Below are positions 1 to 6,322 of a stretch of DNA of 64,000 bases, piece after piece. Source of the DNA: Thermomicrobiales bacterium. GTDB lineage: Bacteria; Chloroflexota; Chloroflexia; Thermomicrobiales; UBA6265. The first letter of the stretch is position 1, and each line of letters begins with the position of its first letter. A program made the translations under genes and the position numbers. Under the pieces are notes generated by a model. It was not told where the DNA came from. It searched no databases and saw only the letters and a list, made by a program, of their open reading frames with translations. Location of the stretch: assembly GCA_041390825.1 (NCBI GenBank), contig JAWKPF010000013.1, positions 1 through 64,000 of the forward strand. The letters run 5' to 3'.

Positions 1-51
1 ATGGGCAAGATCGTGTCAGGACCGAAGCATGGCAATGTCTGCCGTGTGCCA

Positions 52-76
52 ACTGCTGACGACTGACGACTGACAA
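52..76. repeat. Dispersed intergenic microrepeat (CTGACGACTGACGACTGAC type)
   Basis: A short run built from the word GACGACTGAC lies just before the first gene. The same words, on one strand or the other, occur at 13351-13390, 34798-34828 and 46643-46677, always between genes. No coding role is seen. Confidence 0.7.
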
Positions 77-92
77 CCAAGGACCCCGCACC

Positions 93-872
93 ATGCGTCT
101 CGCAAACAAAACCGCGCTCGTCACAGGCGGATCGACCGGGATCGGCCGCGCCATTGCCCTACGTTTTGCGCAGGAAGGCGCCCATGTCCTGATCGCGGAT
201 ATCAACGAACCTGCCGGTCAGCAAACCGCTGATGAAGCCGGTGGGCGCTTCATCCGCTGCGATGTCTCCAGCTCGTGGGATTGCGACAACGCGGTCGGCG
301 CGGCGCGTGACTGGTTCGGCGGTCTCCATATTCTGGTGAATTGCGCGGCGCTGCTCGGCGGCTACCACGATATCGGCAGCATGGACCCCAGCGAATGGCG
401 GGAAGGGCTGTCGGTCTCGCTCGACGGCGCGTTCTACGCCTCGCACGCCGCCGTACCGCTGATCGAGCAATCGGGTGGCGGGGCCATCGTGCATATCTCC
501 TCGGTGGAAGGGATGATGGGCGCCAGCAACCACGTCGCCTATGTCACGGCCAAGAGCGCCCTCTTCGGCTTGACCCGCTCGATGGCGATCGATCTTGGCA
601 AGCGCGGCATCCGCGTCAATGCGGTCAGCCCCGGCCCCATCGATGCCGGGCGTCCGGAAGTAACCAAACTCCTGAACGAGCGTCCCGAGTTCCTGCAATT
701 CTGGCGCGACATGACCGTGCTCGACCGCCCCGGCCGCCCGGACGAAGTCGCCAACGCGGTCCTCTTCCTCGCCTCCGACGAAGCCAGCTACATCACCGGC
801 CAGAACCTCGCCGTCGACGGAGGTTGGACCATCGGCCATGCGCCCATCCCGGCATTGCCGGATACACCCTAG
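93..872 (+). CDS. SDR family NAD(P)-dependent oxidoreductase
   Basis: Cytoplasmic oxidoreductase of the classical short-chain dehydrogenase/reductase superfamily, 259 aa, the usual length. Residues 11-18 (TGGSTGIG) form the dinucleotide loop, and Asp36 at the end of the second strand suggests NAD(H) preference. Residues 83-86 read NCAA in place of the usual NNAG. Ser137, Tyr150 and Lys154 (YVTAK) are the catalytic residues, and the C-terminal ITGQNLAVDGG is typical of the family. The ATG is preceded by a weak AAGGA. The substrate cannot be told from sequence: the next gene starts about 100 bp away and is unrelated, so there is no operon context. Confidence 0.93.
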   Translation: MRLANKTALVTGGSTGIGRAIALRFAQEGAHVLIADINEPAGQQTADEAGGRFIRCDVSSSWDCDNAVGAARDWFGGLHILVNCAALLGGYHDIGSMDPSEWREGLSVSLDGAFYASHAAVPLIEQSGGGAIVHISSVEGMMGASNHVAYVTAKSALFGLTRSMAIDLGKRGIRVNAVSPGPIDAGRPEVTKLLNERPEFLQFWRDMTVLDRPGRPDEVANAVLFLASDEASYITGQNLAVDGGWTIGHAPIPALPDTP

Positions 873-931
873 CCGACCACCAATCCGGAATGCTCGTTCC
901 TGACATGTACGGGTCACAAACGAAAATTGGC

Positions 932-948
932 TATACTATTAGCTAATA
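932..948 (+). promoter_or_regulatory. -10 element and overlapping palindromic operator of the toxin-antitoxin operon
   Basis: TATACT at 932-937 is a good -10 hexamer. It touches a perfect 12-bp palindrome, TATTAGCTAATA (937-948), 26 bp before the antitoxin start. An operator overlapping the -10 edge fits the known autorepression of Phd/YefM operons. No convincing -35 hexamer was seen. Confidence 0.6.
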
Positions 949-974
949 TTTCTGCGATACCGGGATCACGGGCA

Positions 975-1304
975 ATGAGCACACGAACTGTCAGCGCGAC
1001 AGAAGCCAAGAATCGGTTTGGCGCCTATCTCAAGATGGCCACCAAAGATGGCGATGCGGTCATCGTGGAGAACCACCATGCACCATCGGCGGTGATCATT
1101 TCGTTCGATGAGTATCGGCGGCTCTGCAAGGCGCAAGAGACGCTGGATCGGCAACGGCGACTGGAGGAGCTCGACCGCATTATCGAAATTCAGGCAGAAC
1201 GCAACAGCGATCTCACGGAAGAAATGGCCGAGGCGCTCATCCAGCGGTACCTCGCCGAGGATCGCGAAGCACGCCGCAAAGACGCGCACACGTCAGGAAA
1301 CTAG
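975..1304 (+). CDS. Type II toxin-antitoxin system antitoxin, Phd/YefM family
   Basis: Antitoxin of 109 aa. The N-terminal part (VSATEAKNRFGAYL...VIVENHHAPSAVIISFDEY) is the classic Phd/YefM DNA-binding and dimerisation fold. The C-terminal half is charged and helical and should wrap the toxin. I chose ATG 975 because the family fold starts at its second residue; an in-frame start at 927 would only add 16 residues unlike the family. The PIN toxin begins 6 bp after the stop, so the two are co-transcribed. Expected role: neutralise the toxin and repress the shared promoter at the palindrome just upstream. Confidence 0.9.
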   Translation: MSTRTVSATEAKNRFGAYLKMATKDGDAVIVENHHAPSAVIISFDEYRRLCKAQETLDRQRRLEELDRIIEIQAERNSDLTEEMAEALIQRYLAEDREARRKDAHTSGN

Positions 1305-1310
1305 CTCACG

Positions 1311-1754
1311 GTGCGTGTCGTCGTCGATGCGAACGTTTTTCTCAGTTTCCTCATCTTTCCCAAGAGGTCCTCGGCTGCGAGCACAGTAGTGATCCGGGCC
1401 ATCGCCGGGGATTTCGTTCTCGTTTTCCCATCGGGGATCGCGGACGAGATGCGCTCGAAAGTCCGCGAAAAGCCGTACTTTCGTGACCGAATCGACCCGG
1501 CCCAAGTGGAGGCCCTGCTCACTTTGATTGCACAGGTCGCGCTGGCGCCAAGTGCGGGTGCCACGGCGCCAGTTTCGAGCCGCGATCCCAAAGATGATTA
1601 TCTTCTGGTTGCCGCAGCAGGAGATGGCGTGGAGTTCCTGGTTACCGGCGACCGGGATCTGCTGGACATCGTTGCCCCGGTTGGATATCCCATGATCGTG
1701 ACGCCGGCGCAGTTTCTCTACCTCCTGGACTCGGAGCCAACCACAGGGCGATGA
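1311..1754 (+). CDS. PIN-domain toxin (COG1569-like putative VapC-type RNase)
   Basis: PIN-domain protein of 147 aa, GTG start, directly after a Phd antitoxin. The acidic residues expected to bind Mg/Mn are visible: Asp6 (VVDANV), Glu46, Asp96 (in DPKDD) and Asp114 (TGDRD). The DPKDDYLLVAA and TGDRDLL strings are typical of the COG1569 branch of putative PIN toxins. Expected activity is metal-dependent cleavage of an RNA target, held in check by the antitoxin. A second PIN/Phd pair of different sequence lies at 43176-43936. Confidence 0.9.
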   Translation: MRVVVDANVFLSFLIFPKRSSAASTVVIRAIAGDFVLVFPSGIADEMRSKVREKPYFRDRIDPAQVEALLTLIAQVALAPSAGATAPVSSRDPKDDYLLVAAAGDGVEFLVTGDRDLLDIVAPVGYPMIVTPAQFLYLLDSEPTTGR

Positions 1755-1779
1755 CCCAGCATATCGGCGCAAGCGAGCG

Positions 1780-2454
1780 CTACTCCTCGATTGGTTCGAT
1801 CAAGTCCGGGCTGTTGTTCCGCGTATTCCCGACCTTGCGGCTCACCGGATACGCTTCCATCTCGTCGGAGGGGTAGGGGACCAGCAAGCGCTCGACCTGC
1901 AACGGATCCGTCACCTCGGGATCGAGCCACTCTTCCTCGTCCTGCTTGTGCAGGATCACCGGCATGCGGTTGTGCAAGGTCGCCATCAGCTCGTTCGGCT
2001 CGGTCGTGATGATGGTGTAGGTGCTCGTTTCCTCACCGTCGTCATCGACATACGACTCGTACAACCCGGCAAAGGCAAAAAGCGGATCGTCCGGCACGGT
2101 GATGTAGTACGGCTGTTTGTGATCGCCCAGGTTCTTCCATTCATAGAACCCGTTGGCCGGCACCAGGCATCGGTTGCGCTTCACCAGATGGCGGAACATC
2201 GGTTTTTCGTTGATCGTCTCCGCCCGGGCATTGATCGGCGCCAAGCCTTTCTTGTCGCCCTTCTTTGCCCAGCGCGGAATCAACCCCCACTGCATCAATT
2301 CCGCTTCCCGCTCGCCCTCGCGGTGCTCCACGATCACCGGCAGGCGATTCGTCGGCGCGGCGTTCCACGTATGCGGGAGCTGGATCGACAACTGCCGCAG
2401 CTGAAACCGCTCGGACAGATCCTCCGGGGCTTCGAGTACATAACGTCCACACAT
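1780..2454 (-). CDS. SOS response-associated peptidase (SRAP / YedK / HMCES family)
   Basis: SRAP-domain protein of 224 aa. The start was set at MCGRY because Cys2, freed by removal of Met1, is the family's catalytic nucleophile that forms a thiazolidine with abasic sites in single-stranded DNA; AAAGGAG lies about 10 nt upstream and supports it. Other hallmarks are WNAAPTN, the LMQWGLIP segment, INARAET, RCLVPANGFYEWK and the THxR-like LHNRMPVIL. Function (family knowledge): shields abasic sites as DNA-protein crosslinks. It is divergent from the dioxygenase gene at 2717. A degenerate LexA-like word, GATCATACGTTC, lies at 2541-2552. Confidence 0.95.
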   Translation of the reverse strand: MCGRYVLEAPEDLSERFQLRQLSIQLPHTWNAAPTNRLPVIVEHREGEREAELMQWGLIPRWAKKGDKKGLAPINARAETINEKPMFRHLVKRNRCLVPANGFYEWKNLGDHKQPYYITVPDDPLFAFAGLYESYVDDDGEETSTYTIITTEPNELMATLHNRMPVILHKQDEEEWLDPEVTDPLQVERLLVPYPSDEMEAYPVSRKVGNTRNNSPDLIEPIEE

Positions 2455-2716
2455 TTCGACGGCTCTCCTTTGACGACAAGACGCTGCGAACATCGGCCGC
2501 GGGAAACAGCAACGATACCGGCACGATGCCGCACTGGCTAGATCATACGTTCCAATTATCGCAAATCGGGCGGATGCCGCATCATTGCGACACCGCCCTA
2601 ACCAGCGAACTCCCAGCAAGTGGCGAGATAATCGAGTGGTCGATCATCGATTGTGACGAGCAACCCGAAACCACCGTGACGACATCTCGCTTGAAATCAC
2701 ATCGAAAGGACAGCCA

Positions 2717-3340
2717 ATGGACCAGAAACTCTCCCGCCGCCATCTCGGTGCAATCGCCGCCCCGCTGGCGCTTGCCATAGCATCCGGGCGCGGAGCGGGC
2801 ATCGCCTTCGCCCAGAATACGGAAACACCCATCCTCGCCCCAACCCCTGCCTGCGGCGACGCCGACGACTTCGCCGAAACCCTCGCCCAGACCGAGGGAC
2901 CGTATTTCACGCCCAACTCTCCCGAGCGCACCTCGCTCCTGGAGCCGGGGATGCCCGGCACGAAGCTGGTCGTCACCGGCTACGTCTACACCACCAACTG
3001 CACCCCGGTCGAAGGCGCGCTGGTCGATTTCTGGCATTGCGACGACGCCGGCGTCTACGACAATGTCGGCTACACCCTGCGCGGACACCAGTTCACCGAT
3101 GCCACCGGCCGGTACGAGCTGACCACCATCGTGCCCGGCATCTACCCCGGCCGCACCCGGCATATTCACGTCAAGACGCAACAACCCGGAGCCGAAGTGC
3201 TCACCACCCAGCTCTACTTCCCGGACATCCCGGACGAGAACGCCGTGGATGGGATCTTCGACCCCTCCCTCGTGATGGACTATGCCGACGCCGAGGACGG
3301 CGACGGCAAGGTCGGCTTCTTCACCTTCGTGCTGGTCTAG
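2717..3340 (+). CDS. Tat-exported intradiol ring-cleavage dioxygenase-like protein
   Basis: Protein of 207 aa with an N-terminal twin-arginine signal (SRRHLG at 6-11, then a hydrophobic stretch to about residue 32). The mature part resembles the protocatechuate 3,4-dioxygenase beta fold: TEGPYF, GALVDFWHCDDAGVYDN, TDATGRYELTTIVPGIYPGRTRHIHVK. Candidate Fe(III) ligands are Tyr114, Tyr143, His149 and His151, so the non-haem iron site looks complete. It belongs with the exported dioxygenase-like proteins rather than cytoplasmic beta-ketoadipate enzymes, and no aromatic catabolic genes are nearby. The true substrate is unknown. The stop is 4 bp before the next gene. Confidence 0.88.
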   Translation: MDQKLSRRHLGAIAAPLALAIASGRGAGIAFAQNTETPILAPTPACGDADDFAETLAQTEGPYFTPNSPERTSLLEPGMPGTKLVVTGYVYTTNCTPVEGALVDFWHCDDAGVYDNVGYTLRGHQFTDATGRYELTTIVPGIYPGRTRHIHVKTQQPGAEVLTTQLYFPDIPDENAVDGIFDPSLVMDYADAEDGDGKVGFFTFVLV

Positions 3341-3344
3341 CGCG

Positions 3345-4073
3345 ATGCCGATCGTAGCCATTGGCGGCGGCGAAATGAAGCTGGGCGACACGCTGCCGAT
3401 CGACCGATACATCGTCGAACGCACCGGCGCGCAATGGCCGATTGCGCTCTTCATTCCCACGGCCAGCAGCGACTCGGAGGACTACGCCCAGATCGTTTCC
3501 GACATCTACGGCGGCCAGCTCGGCTGCGCCATCGAAGTCCTGCGGTTGATCAAGAACCCGCCGCCGTACGAGCGCATCGCCGAGCTCATCCGCGGCGCCG
3601 ACCTGATCTATGTCGGCGGCGGGAATACCCTCAAGATGATGCGCCTTTGGCGCCGGCTCGGGGTCGACCAGCTCCTGCTGGAAGCGCATGCAGCCGGCAA
3701 GGTGCTCTGCGGGCTCAGCGCGGGCGCGCTCTGCTGGTTCGACTACGGGCACAGCGACTCGATGAGCTTCTATCACCCGGACGATTGGGACTATATCCGC
3801 GTCAAGTGCCTGGGAATGCTCCCCTTCACCGGCTGTCCGCATTACGACGGGGAGGGGCGGGACCAGAGCTTCCAGAAGATGATTGCGCGTGACGGCGGGA
3901 TCGGCATCGCTATCGACGATTGCGCTGCCTTCGAGGTCGATGGCGATCGGTTCCGCGTCCATTCCGCCCGTGAGAACGCCGGCGCCTACCGGGTGGAACG
4001 CGTGCGTGGAAAGGTGATGCAAACGCCTATTGAGATCCAGCCAGCGTTTCAGCCCCTGAGCGCTCTCCAGTAG
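3345..4073 (+). CDS. Peptidase S51 (peptidase E-like) family protein
   Basis: Protein of 242 aa with the dipeptidase E / cyanophycinase-like fold. Residues 91-95 GGGNT and the nucleophile elbow GLSAGA with Ser125 are clear, and a candidate catalytic His lies in CPHYDGEG. The N-terminal MPIVAIGGGE strand is typical. ATG 3345 sits 4 bp after the dioxygenase stop; a longer in-frame start at 3282 would run inside that gene and is rejected. Family activity is cleavage of Asp-X dipeptides by a serine mechanism. Likely co-transcribed with the dioxygenase, although no functional link is known. Confidence 0.9.
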   Translation: MPIVAIGGGEMKLGDTLPIDRYIVERTGAQWPIALFIPTASSDSEDYAQIVSDIYGGQLGCAIEVLRLIKNPPPYERIAELIRGADLIYVGGGNTLKMMRLWRRLGVDQLLLEAHAAGKVLCGLSAGALCWFDYGHSDSMSFYHPDDWDYIRVKCLGMLPFTGCPHYDGEGRDQSFQKMIARDGGIGIAIDDCAAFEVDGDRFRVHSARENAGAYRVERVRGKVMQTPIEIQPAFQPLSALQ

Positions 4074-4102
4074 GCCCAGCTCACAGACAAAGGAGGACTC
4101 TC

Positions 4103-4669
4103 ATGACACATTCTGCCTCGTCGACCACCCGTCGCACGCTCCTCGCGTCGTCCGCTGCCGGCGCCGCCGCGCTGGCATTGCGCACTGCCGCCGCCCAATC
4201 TGGCACCCCCGAGGCGAGCGACAAAGTCGTGCTCCTGTTCGTCCAGGCCGCCGGGAACGGCACGCTCACACCCTTCGATCAGGGTCATACCCTTACCTTC
4301 CAGCACGGGGCTGCTCAGACGATCTACTTCTCCGACCGGCCCGATCGGCTCACCGGACTCGTGTCGACGGCCGAGTTCGTCTCGCAATGGCCCTTCGCGG
4401 ACGAGAGCCCCCCGAATGCTGCGCTGGCCATCTCGAACGCAACAGACTCAAGTGCCCAGGTCTTTGTCGGAGTCCTCGACGATCCGGCCTGGGATGCCGC
4501 TTCGTCCACGCTCAGCTACACCTTCTCGGAACTGACCGACGATATCCCCGCCGGATCGACCATCCCCATTCCCGGCAGCTTCGAAAGCGCGACGCTCTTC
4601 ATCGACGGCGCTAACGCCACCACATTTCGCGATAAGAACCCGCCCCTCCCGATTCCAGGCGAGTTGTAA
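4103..4669 (+). CDS. Tat-exported protein of unknown function, paralogue 1
   Basis: 188 aa with a twin-arginine signal (TTRRTLL, then an Ala-rich hydrophobic core to about residue 33). AAGGAGG precedes the ATG. The mature domain contains TIYFSDRPDRLTG, FVSQW, SPPNAALAI, a strand pair around TLSYTF and LFIDGA. I recognise this FSDRP...PPNAxL...LFID pattern from an uncharacterised family of small secreted bacterial proteins; no activity is known to me. It is the first of two adjacent paralogues; residues 20 to 175 match the next gene closely, so the pair arose by tandem duplication. Confidence 0.8.
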   Translation: MTHSASSTTRRTLLASSAAGAAALALRTAAAQSGTPEASDKVVLLFVQAAGNGTLTPFDQGHTLTFQHGAAQTIYFSDRPDRLTGLVSTAEFVSQWPFADESPPNAALAISNATDSSAQVFVGVLDDPAWDAASSTLSYTFSELTDDIPAGSTIPIPGSFESATLFIDGANATTFRDKNPPLPIPGEL

Positions 4670-4723
4670 ATCGCCGCGTTCCTTATCGGCGGTTCCAATC
4701 GAAGCCTATCAAGGAGGACTGCT

Positions 4724-5377
4724 GTGACACCGGCTTTCCCATCATCCAACCGCCGTAGTCTGCTCACCGCTTCGGCTGCCGGAGCAGCGGCCCTGGCATT
4801 GCGCACCGCCGCTGCCGCACGATCGGGCACGCCAGAAGCCAGTGACAAGGTCGTGCTCCTGTTCGTGCAGGCCGCGGGAAGCGGCACCGTGACCCAGTCC
4901 GATCAGCGCCACACCCTCTCCTTTCGTCACGATGCCGGCCAGACCGTGTACTTCTCCGACCGGCCGGAACGGCTCGCCGGGCTGCTGCCCACCGCCGAGT
5001 TGGTTGCCCAGTGGCCGTTCGAGGGAGAAACCCCGCCGAACGCCGCCCTGGCGATCGCGAACGCTGAGGATGGCAGCACAACGGTCATCCTTGGCGTGCT
5101 CAGCAATCCTGTCTGGGACGCCGCCGCGTCCACCCTCAGCTACGGCTTTCAGATGCTCAGCGACGACATCCCTGCAGGCTCACCCACCCCCGTTCCTGCC
5201 TCGTTCGACGCCGCCACTCTGTTCATCGATGGCGCTGAAGCAGCCAATCGAGGGATCATCGTAATCAACATGACCGGTCGAGACATCCCGATCGTGGTCG
5301 ACCGTAACCGAAGACGCCGGCGGGCCAGTCTGACCAATTTTGGCTTCTGCTTTGATTTGCCTCAGAATAGAAGCTGA
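4724..5377 (+). CDS. Tat-exported protein of unknown function, paralogue 2 with an altered C terminus
   Basis: 217 aa, GTG start with AAGGAGG 6 bp upstream. It repeats the previous gene almost throughout: NRRSLL twin-arginine signal, VVLLFVQAAG, VYFSDRPERLAG, TPPNAALAI, TLSYGF, LFIDGAEAA. After that point the last 40 or so residues differ completely and include a basic run (RNRRRRRAS), unlike paralogue 1, which stops soon after the shared domain. The tail may be read-through into former intergenic DNA after loss of the original stop. Function unknown; probably exported folded. Confidence 0.78.
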   Translation: MTPAFPSSNRRSLLTASAAGAAALALRTAAAARSGTPEASDKVVLLFVQAAGSGTVTQSDQRHTLSFRHDAGQTVYFSDRPERLAGLLPTAELVAQWPFEGETPPNAALAIANAEDGSTTVILGVLSNPVWDAAASTLSYGFQMLSDDIPAGSPTPVPASFDAATLFIDGAEAANRGIIVINMTGRDIPIVVDRNRRRRRASLTNFGFCFDLPQNRS

Positions 5378-5413
5378 CCTGCGAAAACGCAGGGGAAATG
5401 AAGGAGGTCGACG

Positions 5414-5707
5414 ATGCTCTTCTACTGCCGTTTCACCTGGTACCCCGGCACCTCGCGCGAAGAAGTCGCGCGCCGGGTGGTCGAGCAAGACGGGATCAAC
5501 AACGATTTCGCCAACCGCATCAAAAGCTGGCACACCCTGGCCGGCGGCGGCGCCGGGTTCCTGATGGTCGAAGCGGAAACCCCGCGCGACATCAGCGAAA
5601 TCCTGGAGCCCTACATGGATCTCATGTCCTGGGATGTGCACGCGGTGACCAGCAACACCTACAAGGAAAAGGTCGCCGAGCTCAAGAAACAGATCAAGGA
5701 CATGTAG
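5414..5707 (+). CDS. DUF3303 family small protein
   Basis: 97 aa, beginning MLFYCRFTWYPGTSREEV and containing WHTLAGGGAGFLMVEAETPRDI and WDVHAVTSN, which match the ferredoxin-like DUF3303 pattern. AAGGAGG lies about 8 bp before the ATG. The fold resembles dimeric alpha/beta-barrel proteins, but no reaction is known. Start chosen by the family N terminus and the ribosome binding site. Confidence 0.8.
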   Translation: MLFYCRFTWYPGTSREEVARRVVEQDGINNDFANRIKSWHTLAGGGAGFLMVEAETPRDISEILEPYMDLMSWDVHAVTSNTYKEKVAELKKQIKDM

Positions 5708-5938
5708 GCGAGGCCGGGGTTCTGCGCCCTGAGCTGGCGTGCGGCCCTATGCGCGCCAGTCGTCTCAGGACGCAGGACCCAGGCCTTCCTTGCTCACAAT
5801 TGACCTAAAGAAAATCACTATCCCTGAGTCGTGTCGTTCAATGTTGTTGTATACTCCACACCATGGAGTCGTCATAACGGCTCTGTGGATGCGCGGATGC
5901 GCGCATCGAAGACACGAGAAGGGGTTCCTGTAGGAACG

Positions 5939-6184
5939 ATGAACATTCTTGGCATTGGGCTGGCCGTGCTTGGTGGCTTCTTCGGTCTGATTGCGCTGAT
6001 TCCATTCCTGGGTTGGCTCAATTGGATCACCACCCTGCCACTGGCAATCCTGGCGGGCTACTTCAGCTACCAGGCGTACAAGGGCGGCAACGCCCGCACC
6101 TCCGGTCTGGTCGGGTTGGTGATGAGCGCCGTGCTGCTGCTCTTCGCCGTGACGCGGCTGGGCATCGGCGGTGGGTTGATCTAG
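5939..6184 (+). CDS. Small hydrophobic membrane protein
   Basis: 81 aa and almost wholly hydrophobic: helix 1 about residues 3-24 (ILGIGLAVLGGFFGLIALIPFL), helix 2 about 28-46, and helix 3 about 56-72. No family recognised. ATG 5939 preceded by GGTTCCTGTAGGAACG; the in-frame upstream start at 5831 gives a non-hydrophobic, low-quality extension and is rejected. A strong intrinsic terminator follows 25 bp after the stop, so this is the last gene of its unit. Confidence 0.7.
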   Translation: MNILGIGLAVLGGFFGLIALIPFLGWLNWITTLPLAILAGYFSYQAYKGGNARTSGLVGLVMSAVLLLFAVTRLGIGGGLI

Positions 6185-6208
6185 CCAAATCGATCTGTCC
6201 GTAGCGGG

Positions 6209-6241
6209 AACCGGGGAGCGTATGGACTCCCCGGTTTTTTT
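6209..6241 (+). terminator. Rho-independent terminator
   Basis: A perfect 10-bp stem, AACCGGGGAG (6209-6218) with CTCCCCGGTT (6227-6236), has an 8-nt loop and runs into seven T residues (6235-6241). It is placed just after the small membrane protein gene. Confidence 0.93.
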
Positions 6242-6322
6242 GCTCGCCGCGCTTGACAGAATGTTCCGCTGGGCACATGCTGAAGGAAGGCGGACAATCA
6301 TTCTTCACCACGGGGCGGCATC

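Noticed and set aside
159..917. Long antisense open frame across the SDR gene, and many similar long frames opposite real genes
   Set aside because: In GC-rich DNA the antisense frames of real genes stay open by codon bias; they have no ribosome binding sites or family motifs.
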